DNA of 64,000 bases. Source: Patescibacteria group bacterium. GTDB lineage: Bacteria; Patescibacteriota; Patescibacteriia; Patescibacteriales; Patescibacteriaceae. Shown here piece by piece: positions 24,766 through 32,729 of the stretch (positions within the stretch are counted from its first letter, which is position 1; every line of letters begins with the position of its first letter). Below the pieces are notes generated by a model. The model was not told the origin of the DNA, did not search any database, and saw only the letters and a list, made by a program, of their open reading frames with translations. The position numbers and the translations under genes are program-made. The stretch lies in contig CP129471.1 in assembly GCA_030583705.1 (NCBI GenBank), forward strand, positions 610,506 to 674,505, read 5' to 3'.

Positions 24766-27057
24766 TTATTTACTATATAAAAGTTTTTGGAATCCAAAGA
24801 AAACTGAACGAATATTATCAACATTTCCCAAAGATTGCTCAGCATTCGCAATCGCATGATATTTTAAATTTAATAAAACCGGTAATTTTTCTTCATCAAG
24901 TTCCTCAACGCCTTTCTCTTGATACTTCAATAAAATAAAAATCAAAAACTCTTTTTGTTTTTCATTTAAACCTTTAAGAATTCTATCTCGTGATTGTTTA
25001 ACCCTTTCAGCTCTTGAAATAGGTTTAATGAAAAATGAAATGTACATCAAAACATCAAATAAATCACTTTGTTCCGCATCAATCATTTTTTGCAAGGTTT
25101 CCAATTCATCTTTACCAAAACCTCTTTCTGCGATTTCTTCCAAAAATACCTTACGGGTTGTCGGATCTGACCAAATTTTTCTAAGCTCCTCTTCGCTTTT
25201 GAAAAAATCCGGCATAGTACCAAACATAGTATCTATAAATTCTTGAATTGAAACGGGCCTGCCTTCCGCACTCCAAAATGACGTTGAAACCATATGCTGA
25301 ATCTCAAGTTCTTTTCCATCACGAAGCTTAATTTTTAGTTTTCGCCTTGGCTCTTCGGGAGGCTCCAGTGGAACCGGAGCAACATCTATCTTCGGTTTCT
25401 TAGGAGATCCTGATTTTATATCTATTACTTCATCTATCGGATCACCATCCCACTCCGGATCAGAGAAATGTTTATAAGCATCCACAAAATCATAAACCGT
25501 AAAATATTCTTTACCATCAAAAAGCCTGGTTCCTCGACCAATAATCTGCTTAAACTCAATCATAGAGCTAACCGGTCTCATTAAAACAATGTTACGGATA
25601 TTTCGCGCGTCCACGCCGGTAGATAGTTTTTGCGAAGTGGTCAAAATTGTGGGTATCATTTTTTCATTATCCTGAAATTCTCGTAAAAATTGTTCACCGC
25701 GAGCACCGTCGTTGGCCGTTACTCTTACGCAATAATTTGGATCATTGCTTTTTTTCATTTGATTTACCAAGTCACGAACAGCCAAAGCATGATCTTGCGT
25801 GGCACAAAAGATAATTGTTTTCTCATTTTGATTTATTTCATCCAAGATAACCCGCACTCTCTTAGCTTCACGTTCTTTGATAATAATAACCTTATTAAAA
25901 TCCGACTCTTCATAAATTTTACCTTCCTCCACTTCACCCTCAATAATCTGGTCATCCGAAGTGTACACATAATCGTCCAAAGTAGTCTTAATTCGCTTAA
26001 CTTTAAAAGGTGTTAAAAATCCATCATTCACACCTTCTTTGAGTGAATAAGTATAAACCGGCTCACCGAAATATCGGTAAGTGTCCACATTATCTCGTCT
26101 TTTTGGTGTGGCGGTAAGCCCCAATTGAACAGCTGGAGAAAAATAATCCAAAATACCTCGCCAGTTGCTTTCATCGTTGGCACCACCCCGATGACACTCG
26201 TCAATAATAATAAAATCAAAAAAGTCCGCCGGGTAATCACCAAAATAAGGTGTTCCGTCCGGACCACTCATAAAAGTCTGAAAGATTGTAAAATAAATAC
26301 TCCCGCTCATTGGCACTCCACCACGCCTTCGAATATCCAAAGGATTGATTCTTACCAGCGCATCTTCTGAAAAAGCAGAAAAAGCATTAAACGCCTGATC
26401 GGCTAGGATATTTCTATCAGCTAAAAATAAAATTCTTGGACGACGTAAGCCATCTCGTTTTAAATTCCAGCGAGTTTCAAAAAGTTTCCAAGCGACTTGA
26501 AAGGCCACAGCCGTTTTACCCGTTCCGGTGGCCATCGTCAAGAGTATCCTTTCTTTTTCTTCAGCTACTGCCTTTAAAACATTATTGATGGCGATTTCTT
26601 GATAATACCGCTTACCATATTCACCTTCGTTCGGCACACTGGAAAATTTACTTTTCCATTCGTTCCAATCCGCAAAAGTTTTATTCCAGAGTTCATCAGG
26701 GGTTGGAAAGCTGGTAATCTCCCCTTCTTCGCCCGTTTTCATGGATATGGCGTAAATCTCTTTGCCATTAGTGGCGTAAGTATAGTCAATCTGAAGCTTC
26801 TCGGCATAAGCCTTGGCTTGTGCCACACCTTCAGCGGCGGCCAAAGTCTCGGCTTTGGCTTCTATTACACCAATCTTTTGATTTTTATATACCAAAATAT
26901 AATCAGCAATCTCCGGTTTACTTCTTATTCCGCCTATTTGAATTTTGCCGTCAGTAATGCGAAATTCACGCAAGACCTTTGACCCATCCACTTCGCCCCA
27001 ACCACTTGCCTTTAACTTTGGATCAATATATTCAGCTCTTGTTTCTGCTTCGTTCAT
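24766..27057 (-). CDS. hsdR: Type I restriction enzyme R subunit
   Basis: A 763-residue HsdR of the EcoEI-like, shorter type. N-terminal PD-(D/E)XK nuclease with I-A-D-Y-I-L and G-V-I-E-A-K (about 50-68); SF2 helicase with Walker A M-A-T-G-T-G-K-T (about 175-182), I-I-I-D-E-C-H-R-G, G-L-T-A-T-P-K-R, the motif V S-T-G-V-D-A-R and motif VI Q-I-I-G-R-G-T-R-L-F; then the HsdR C-terminal helical part. It translocates DNA and cleaves unmodified molecules together with HsdM and HsdS. It begins 10 bases after the fic stop. All key motifs are intact, so the enzyme is probably active. Confidence 0.93.
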   Translation of the reverse strand: MNEAETRAEYIDPKLKASGWGEVDGSKVLREFRITDGKIQIGGIRSKPEIADYILVYKNQKIGVIEAKAETLAAAEGVAQAKAYAEKLQIDYTYATNGKEIYAISMKTGEEGEITSFPTPDELWNKTFADWNEWKSKFSSVPNEGEYGKRYYQEIAINNVLKAVAEEKERILLTMATGTGKTAVAFQVAWKLFETRWNLKRDGLRRPRILFLADRNILADQAFNAFSAFSEDALVRINPLDIRRRGGVPMSGSIYFTIFQTFMSGPDGTPYFGDYPADFFDFIIIDECHRGGANDESNWRGILDYFSPAVQLGLTATPKRRDNVDTYRYFGEPVYTYSLKEGVNDGFLTPFKVKRIKTTLDDYVYTSDDQIIEGEVEEGKIYEESDFNKVIIIKEREAKRVRVILDEINQNEKTIIFCATQDHALAVRDLVNQMKKSNDPNYCVRVTANDGARGEQFLREFQDNEKMIPTILTTSQKLSTGVDARNIRNIVLMRPVSSMIEFKQIIGRGTRLFDGKEYFTVYDFVDAYKHFSDPEWDGDPIDEVIDIKSGSPKKPKIDVAPVPLEPPEEPRRKLKIKLRDGKELEIQHMVSTSFWSAEGRPVSIQEFIDTMFGTMPDFFKSEEELRKIWSDPTTRKVFLEEIAERGFGKDELETLQKMIDAEQSDLFDVLMYISFFIKPISRAERVKQSRDRILKGLNEKQKEFLIFILLKYQEKGVEELDEEKLPVLLNLKYHAIANAEQSLGNVDNIRSVFFGFQKLLYSK

Positions 27058-27067
27058 AAATTTAATT

Positions 27068-28216
27068 CTAGTCTATGAAAATATCTATGTATTTCTTATA
27101 AACATAAGATTGGCCATATTTTTTATCTTTGTCTTTGGGAATAAGAATTCCCTTGTTTATAAACCGATCAATAACGGTTTGCGCTCCCGCCCGGGTAAAG
27201 CCAGTCCATTTTTGAATAATAACATTATTTATGATTGGTTGACCATATAACTTAGGCAGAACAGCCATCGCACTCTCCGAAGCTCTTTTGCCCAAAGTTT
27301 GGATTTTTCGCATATCTTCTTCACGCAAGGTTGTTATCTTACCTACAATATCAATAGCTTCATTGGCTATTTCAATTACACCATCCAAGAAAAACTCCAC
27401 CCAGTCTGAAACCTCTGCTTCCTCACTTTGGTAAGAGGATAATTTTTCATAGTAAATCTTTTGATGCCTTTTAAAATAAGAGGATAAAAATAAAACCGGT
27501 TTTTCCAAAAATCCTTCTTTCCATAAATAGAAAGTGATCAACATTCTTCCTGTTCTTCCATTACCATCCAAAAATGGGTGGATAGTTTCAAATTGCGCAT
27601 GAATAATACCCGCTTTTATTACAGTCGGGGTTGAATCTTCTTTATTAAAAAATAATTCAAGATCATTTAAGGCTCTCTGCATTTCGTTCACGGGTGGGGG
27701 AACAAAACGAGCGTTATCCGGCCTTGTGCCACCTATCCAATTTTGACTTTTCCGAAATTCTCCAGGATCAGAGAAATGAGTGGCCCGCGCTTTTTGCATT
27801 AACTTTCCATGAAGCTCTCGAACAAATCTTAAAGCCATTGGAAAATTATCCGTGGTAATTCTTTTTATTCCGTAGTTCAGAGCTTTTATGTAATGCAAAA
27901 TATCATCAACATCTTCGGGTATATTTTCATTAACTTTTACTTCCGCTTCTATCGCATCAATCATCGTCGCTCCGGTTCCTTCAATTTGGCTGGAAGAAGT
28001 GGCGTCTTTTTTTAAATACATGAGCAGAAAAAAATCAGCATCAGGCAGGAGTTTTGTAATGCCGTCTAATTTACCCAAGAGACGCGTAGCTTCATTATTC
28101 TTTTTAAGAATTTTCGGATTAAAATCATAACCGTTCTTTGGCGGAAAGGGATTGGGAATAAAGGCCTTAAAACCTTCTTTTTGTTGGATATTTCTGCCTA
28201 TTTCTACTTTTGGCAT
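27068..28216 (-). CDS. Fic-domain protein with winged-helix C-terminus (in the R-M locus)
   Basis: A 382-residue Fic enzyme, predicted to transfer AMP to a protein target. Active motif H213-P-F-L-D-G-N-G-R-T-G-R; inhibitory helix of class II Fic proteins in S75-S-Q-I-E79-G80, matching (S/T)xxxE(G/N). The C-terminal 80 residues (T-G-F-T-R-A-G-A-Q-T-V-I-D-R-F-I-N-K-G-I-L) form a winged helix. It lies between hsdS and hsdR with its own promoter and repeated half-sites, so it is probably self-regulated. Fic genes are frequent passengers in type I restriction loci; whether it controls the system is not known. Confidence 0.9.
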   Translation of the reverse strand: MPKVEIGRNIQQKEGFKAFIPNPFPPKNGYDFNPKILKKNNEATRLLGKLDGITKLLPDADFFLLMYLKKDATSSSQIEGTGATMIDAIEAEVKVNENIPEDVDDILHYIKALNYGIKRITTDNFPMALRFVRELHGKLMQKARATHFSDPGEFRKSQNWIGGTRPDNARFVPPPVNEMQRALNDLELFFNKEDSTPTVIKAGIIHAQFETIHPFLDGNGRTGRMLITFYLWKEGFLEKPVLFLSSYFKRHQKIYYEKLSSYQSEEAEVSDWVEFFLDGVIEIANEAIDIVGKITTLREEDMRKIQTLGKRASESAMAVLPKLYGQPIINNVIIQKWTGFTRAGAQTVIDRFINKGILIPKDKDKKYGQSYVYKKYIDIFID

Positions 28217-28219
28217 AAC

Positions 28220-28293
28220 TTGTATCTATCTTATTTAGAATGTATACAAAGTATAGCAGTTTGTATCTTTTGAGTCAAGTAATATATACAAAA
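28220..28293 (-). promoter_or_regulatory. fic promoter with four operator-like half-sites
   Basis: On the minus strand TTGACT (28278-28273), exactly 17 nt, TATACT (28255-28250). Four TTGTAT(C/A)-type elements or their complements lie at 28220-28226, 28241-28250, 28261-28267 and 28285-28293, spaced about two helical turns: above the -35, between -35 and -10, just after the -10, and next to the start codon. Confidence 0.6.
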
Positions 28294-29406
28294 CTATAAT
28301 TCCCCTTTAAAAGCTTTCTTTAAAACCGACTTTTTCAATTCTTCAAGATCAGCTAGTTTCTGCTTATAAATCTCTTCCAGTTTCTTGGTTTCAGCAGAAA
28401 GTGCGTCAAATTTGGCGACGATTGATTTTTGTTGGGGAAGAGGTGGAATAAAAAAAATAAGATTTTCAATATCATTTTTATTAATAGACGAAAATACGGC
28501 ACCAGTATTTCCTAAAATTTCTTTTTCTTTTGAGAGAATAGCATAAAAAATAAAATCCTTATCAACATTTTTCCTCGGTCTTATTATAGCTAAACCGCGT
28601 CCAATACAAATCTTTTGCGTAGCAAAGTTTATTGGGCCAACTGGTGCTCTAACTGACATTAAAATATCGTTTTTTAACGCTTCCTTTGTAGTTTTTGTTG
28701 TCCAAGTTGTTGGCTCCCCAATATATTTCTCTTTAAATTCTTTTTTTCCTTGATAGAAAGGAAGACCCTTCCCTAATTTGTTATAAAATCTTCCTTCTGG
28801 CGATTGTCCTGCTATGACCTCGCAAACATCACCCAATAATCCTTCCCTCCAATCTTTTCTTGGATTTACAAAAACACTTTGTAGATACGATTCAAAAAAC
28901 TCTTTAGCATTTTGTAGATTTTTTTCCGCATTTTCTTTCGCCTTTGCTACATCCACAAAAATCTCATCCAAAATTTTAACAATGCGGTGTTGTTCGGGGA
29001 GGGGTGGGAGCGGGATTTGGATATTTCTAAGATTTGCTTGATTTAACTTCGGGACAGTAAGTCCTGTCGTATGTTTTGTTAAATCGGTCAAATAAAAATA
29101 AAAAATAATCCAATTATCTAAAATAATATTTCTATGCGGTCGTATAACGTGCGCGTGATTATTGACCCAATATTTTCCATCTGCAATAAACGCCGTACGT
29201 TCTCCTGATTCCCATTTTGCTCCATCTTCTCCAATTAAAACTAACTTTTCATCAAAAATATAATCTCCGACATAATCTAAAATACCAGTAGCTCCATAAT
29301 ACGGATATTCACCAGTCGCGCGGTTTCTCTTTGTGATTGGCTTTCGTTTATTATCTAAAATATCACAAACCTCGCCGAGTTTTTTTATTTGCCAGCTAGC
29401 TTTCAT
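28294..29406 (-). CDS. hsdS: Type I restriction enzyme specificity subunit
   Basis: A 370-residue HsdS with two target-recognition domains separated and followed by the conserved helical spacers: P-L-P-P-L-P-E-Q-H-R-I-V-K-I-L-D-E-I-F near 145-165 and P-P-L-P-Q-Q-K-S-I-V-A-K-F-D-A-L near 315-330. The ATG at 29406 gives M-K-A-S-W-Q-I-K-K-L-G-E-V, the usual family start; a Met eight codons upstream is less likely. The start codon overlaps the stop of the preceding ORF, and the first 30 bases are repeated at the starts of the two preceding ORFs. Confidence 0.92.
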   Translation of the reverse strand: MKASWQIKKLGEVCDILDNKRKPITKRNRATGEYPYYGATGILDYVGDYIFDEKLVLIGEDGAKWESGERTAFIADGKYWVNNHAHVIRPHRNIILDNWIIFYFYLTDLTKHTTGLTVPKLNQANLRNIQIPLPPLPEQHRIVKILDEIFVDVAKAKENAEKNLQNAKEFFESYLQSVFVNPRKDWREGLLGDVCEVIAGQSPEGRFYNKLGKGLPFYQGKKEFKEKYIGEPTTWTTKTTKEALKNDILMSVRAPVGPINFATQKICIGRGLAIIRPRKNVDKDFIFYAILSKEKEILGNTGAVFSSINKNDIENLIFFIPPLPQQKSIVAKFDALSAETKKLEEIYKQKLADLEELKKSVLKKAFKGEL

Positions 29407-29941
29407 ATTTCTCTCTTCTTGTTTCTCCATTAATTAGCTGCCTATCCCACTCAAGTATTTCACTTCCGTTTTCTTTTCTATACAATGATAAATTATACAC
29501 TTCTGATATTTCAAGATAGGGATTATGTCCAACGATTACATATTGTGGATATTTTTTCCATTTATCTCTCAATTTTTGTGCTTCTATGCTTTCTAGCCCC
29601 TGCTGATCTATAACACTTCCTAATTTTCTATACAAATCAGATTGAAAATGCGTCAATAACGGAACTGATCCTCCAAACAACTCTCCTTCTCTTTTTCTTT
29701 CTAAATTATAATGGGAAAGAAATATTTTTTCAGAAAATGAGCACACTTCCATTTTATAAATATTTTTTGCTATTTCTATGATATCCTTAAATTTTTTCCT
29801 TACGCTTATCACATCTATAACCCTTCTCTTAATTCCCAATCTCTTTAATTGTTCGTCCTCATCTTCCGCATGGAATCCCCACTGTACCAACCACGCTACA
29901 CTCATTTCTTCTAGTTTTTTTGTTTGGCAGTTAGCTTTCAT
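29396..29941 (-). CDS. Unknown protein starting with an HsdS-like peptide
   Basis: A 181-residue protein from ATG at 29941, which overlaps the stop of the peptidase gene as ATGA. Its first ten residues M-K-A-N-C-Q-T-K-K-L copy the HsdS start, then it diverges into a sequence I do not recognise: soluble, no membrane helix, charged helical middle (K-K-F-K-D-I-I-E-I-A-K-N-I-Y), and Y-V-I-V-G-H-N-P-Y-L-E near 135-145. It ends ...R-E-K-Y-E-S where the last codons are the start repeat of hsdS read in another frame. Probably a cargo gene inserted in front of hsdS. Confidence 0.6.
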   Translation of the reverse strand: MKANCQTKKLEEMSVAWLVQWGFHAEDEDEQLKRLGIKRRVIDVISVRKKFKDIIEIAKNIYKMEVCSFSEKIFLSHYNLERKREGELFGGSVPLLTHFQSDLYRKLGSVIDQQGLESIEAQKLRDKWKKYPQYVIVGHNPYLEISEVYNLSLYRKENGSEILEWDRQLINGETRREKYES

Positions 29942-30516
29942 AACTTTTTTATAATAACAAAAACACCGCCCGTAACGTTTTGTCCAGTTGGTTGCCAAAA
30001 ATCAACAAACTTATCTAGACTCCATTTTTGATATTGTCCACCTAATTCCTTATGCGGATCATGAACATAAATTATCTTATTCTTTTTATCAACACCCACC
30101 ACTAATCTAAAATGCCCTAGATCCTTATGCTCTTCATTTTTTGTAAACTGCTGACAAACGATGATAGGAATCTTTGATTTTTTAGTTAAAAATTGTAATA
30201 AATTAAAGCATTCATCAGGATTATTGTAATCTACCTTATTCCAAAAAGATAAAAATCCCCTCCTTAAAGAATCGGCAACTAATGCATCAGTTGTAATCCT
30301 AAAATTTCCAGTGCCATGGGGTTCTAATTGTTTGTATTTTTTATAAATTTCTTCTTGAGAAACATCATTCAATCCATAATATTTATAAACCATCTCTAAA
30401 ACAGCAGCTCCGCAAGCATTTTCATTTATTTGATAAATAAAGGGTACTTTTAAATTTCGATTTTTAAATCGATCAAAAATATCACCAAGTTTTTTTGTTT
30501 GCCAATTAGCTTTCAT
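29938..30516 (-). CDS. C39-like papain-fold cysteine peptidase
   Basis: A 192-residue cytoplasmic protein without signal peptide. After an HsdS-like start (M-K-A-N-W-Q-T-K-K-L-G-D-I-F-D) comes a C39 peptidase-like domain: Q29-I-N-E-N-A-C35-G-A-A with oxyanion Gln and nucleophile Cys, then G-H135-F-R-L-V-V-G-V-D and V-H-D153-P, the His and Asp of the triad. Standard C39 domains sit on bacteriocin exporters; this one is free-standing and inside a restriction operon, so it could be a protease effector or a regulator that cleaves a neighbour. It overlaps the HEPN-like gene by 11 bases and the next ORF by four. Confidence 0.78.
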   Translation of the reverse strand: MKANWQTKKLGDIFDRFKNRNLKVPFIYQINENACGAAVLEMVYKYYGLNDVSQEEIYKKYKQLEPHGTGNFRITTDALVADSLRRGFLSFWNKVDYNNPDECFNLLQFLTKKSKIPIIVCQQFTKNEEHKDLGHFRLVVGVDKKNKIIYVHDPHKELGGQYQKWSLDKFVDFWQPTGQNVTGGVFVIIKKL

Positions 30517-30940
30517 AATTTATAATTTGATCTTCAAATATTTTAATCAACTTTAAAATTTCGTTTGCAGAAATTGCCGAATCTCCATATTGAAAAGACA
30601 CATCACATTTATCATCTTGTTTTTTCAAAATATTATCTTCGTATTTCCAATTCCCTTGAAAGTTTCTGCCAAAATCAATAATAATATTACCATTATCAAT
30701 TTCGCGATTTAAATATGGGTGCGCCCCAGCATCACGTAATTTTTTAATCACAGAATCATCAATAGATTGTGAGTTAAGAACATGATCTAAATGCCTTAAT
30801 CGGATCATTAATTCTATAAATACTGACTGAATAAACGGATTATTCCCGCCATCAAATAAAACCCCCGTGTCGTACAATTCACGACATCTTCTAAGGTTTA
30901 GCTTTATAATAATTTTATCTTTTTTTAAATCCATATTCAT
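30506..30940 (-). CDS. Candidate HEPN-like small protein
   Basis: A 144-residue protein with no clear homologue known to me. Helical first half (P-F-I-Q-S-V-F-I-E-L-M-I-R-L-R-H-L) leads into K-K-L-R69-D-A-G-A-H74-P, which fits the R-(N/D/H)-x3-H motif of HEPN ribonucleases; a beta-hairpin-like middle and a C-terminal helix follow. HEPN proteins are common toxins or RNA cleavers in defence loci. The ATG at 30940 is followed two codons on by a second Met. The last codons (Y-E-S-stop) lie inside the start repeat of the peptidase gene. Confidence 0.55.
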   Translation of the reverse strand: MNMDLKKDKIIIKLNLRRCRELYDTGVLFDGGNNPFIQSVFIELMIRLRHLDHVLNSQSIDDSVIKKLRDAGAHPYLNREIDNGNIIIDFGRNFQGNWKYEDNILKKQDDKCDVSFQYGDSAISANEILKLIKIFEDQIINYES

Positions 30941-30990
30941 TTTTTATTTATCAGTTAGTTTTTGTGCTATCTTTAATCATAACTCGATCA

Positions 30991-32727
30991 TTATGAGGCA
31001 ATGACACTTTTTACAAAATCAACTATTTTCTTATAGCCATCATTTTCTGTACACTTATTATTGTTTTCTTCCAAACTTACATAAAACTCAACATCGGCAC
31101 ATTCTCCTTTGATCAAGCCAATACTATTTTCAAGATCTGGATCAATTCTCAAACAATCCATGATTAGTCCGTCGGTTTTTAATTTTTCAATATTTTCGTT
31201 AAGAATTTTATGCGAAATCTTATGCGGATTTTTCCCCTTACACTCATCATTGTCGCCGTCATACATACACCAAACCTTAATGCCAAATTTATGGAGTAGA
31301 TTTGCAAACTTATAAAAATGATATTTACCAACAGTATCTATAATGGTTATTTTTGCAGTTCCACTTTCATCATAAAATGCACCTTTGGGGTTATTGAAAA
31401 GAAATGAAAACATGGCTTTTTCCGTTGAGCCTTCAACTAAAATAACTTTTTGCGATAAAAAAGCATTTGCTCTTGTTGGATTAATCCATAGTAAATATCT
31501 AAGATGATCGGATTTTGCAATTTTCTCAGCTTCTTCTGCGACTTCCTGTTCTGTTAGTTTTGGATTTTTACACTCGTTTTTTGCCAAAGCCATTAAATTG
31601 CCATTGCTCGTACAAATATTGTCAATCTCTTGATCTGTTACTTGTGATATTTTTGAAATAATACCATCCATGTATACTCTTTTAATTTGGGAGTATTTTT
31701 CAACATGATTTAGGAAGTATGGGGAATGCGAAGTCAAAATGACTTGCGCGTCAGATGAATTAGCTATCTCTTCAAGTTTATTGCGAAAATATGTTTGATG
31801 ATTTGGGTGTAAGAATAGTTCTGGCTCTTCAATTATATAGAAAGTGCAATCATTTTTTGCCGGCTTCTTCCCAGTTTTTGGCTCCTCCTTATTCAATTCA
31901 GCTAAATTCGCAATAAGGGAAAACATCATTGAGCGCTGGAATCCATCACCCTGCGAACCCAATGGCAATTTATCACTAATTCCCGCCACGCTTGTATGTG
32001 GCCTAAAACATGATTTTATAAGATCTTCGGCATCGGGCGGCACCAAATCAAAACCAATTTGTACATTGCCATAATCAAGCATTTTCTTTGAAATGTCTTC
32101 CTTTAGTTTTTGAATTGCACTATCTTCACCCTCACTAATAAAATTTGATAATGCGCTAATAGATTCTACAACTCGACCATAATGCTGATTTTTTTCGTCC
32201 TCCGCTTTTATTCGTGCGATGATATTTTTTGTTACTAATTGGTTCAATGACGAGTTTGCTGTAAATTTCAATTCTTCACTTAGCGGTCTGACCGATGGCA
32301 TATAAATCACATCGCCGAAACTAGGTTTAGCCACTGTCTTCCAGCCAAGTAATTTTGTATCTTTTATGTCTTCATCTGCATTGCCGGTATAACCATAATA
32401 CTCACACGCCAATGCTTTATCGCTAATTTTACTTCGCGATAAGACGGCGCGGACTTTAAATTTTCCCTCAACCAAATACTCGTCCGGATGAGTAAACTCT
32501 TCGTCTTTTTGTAATTCAAATTCAACCTCAATGTATGGATCATCGCTTATACTATTATTTACATCTTTAAGAGCAAGTTTTTCCTTGCCAAAAAACCAAA
32601 GTAAGGCAAATAAAACATTGCTTTTACCAGAGTTATTCTCACCAACAAAAACTGTATAATTTGCCATATCAATATAACTGTCGGTGTATGACTTTATGCC
32701 ATGAATTTTTATCTGTGAAATCTTCAT
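30991..32727 (-). CDS. OLD-family ATPase with TOPRIM nuclease domain
   Basis: A 578-residue protein with an SMC/RecF-like ATPase half: Walker A F-V-G-E-N-N-S-G-K-S-N (27-37), an ABC-signature-like L-G-S-Q-G-D-G-F-Q-R near 255, Walker B F-Y-I-I-E-E-P-E-L-F-L-H-P near 296-308 and a switch T-S-H-S-P-Y. The second half is a TOPRIM domain with V-I-L-V-E-G-S-T-E-K near 428-437 and Y-D-G-D-N-D-E near 493-499. OLD proteins cut DNA and act in phage defence, alone or with partners such as GajB. Here it begins three bases after hsdM and precedes the cargo ORFs. Confidence 0.9.
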   Translation of the reverse strand: MKISQIKIHGIKSYTDSYIDMANYTVFVGENNSGKSNVLFALLWFFGKEKLALKDVNNSISDDPYIEVEFELQKDEEFTHPDEYLVEGKFKVRAVLSRSKISDKALACEYYGYTGNADEDIKDTKLLGWKTVAKPSFGDVIYMPSVRPLSEELKFTANSSLNQLVTKNIIARIKAEDEKNQHYGRVVESISALSNFISEGEDSAIQKLKEDISKKMLDYGNVQIGFDLVPPDAEDLIKSCFRPHTSVAGISDKLPLGSQGDGFQRSMMFSLIANLAELNKEEPKTGKKPAKNDCTFYIIEEPELFLHPNHQTYFRNKLEEIANSSDAQVILTSHSPYFLNHVEKYSQIKRVYMDGIISKISQVTDQEIDNICTSNGNLMALAKNECKNPKLTEQEVAEEAEKIAKSDHLRYLLWINPTRANAFLSQKVILVEGSTEKAMFSFLFNNPKGAFYDESGTAKITIIDTVGKYHFYKFANLLHKFGIKVWCMYDGDNDECKGKNPHKISHKILNENIEKLKTDGLIMDCLRIDPDLENSIGLIKGECADVEFYVSLEENNNKCTENDGYKKIVDFVKSVIAS

Positions 32728-32729
32728 AA

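Noticed and set aside
29942-29998. Longer start for the unknown ORF before hsdS
   Set aside because: The extra codons overlap the end of the peptidase gene; ATG at 29941 gives ATGA coupling and matches the start repeat.
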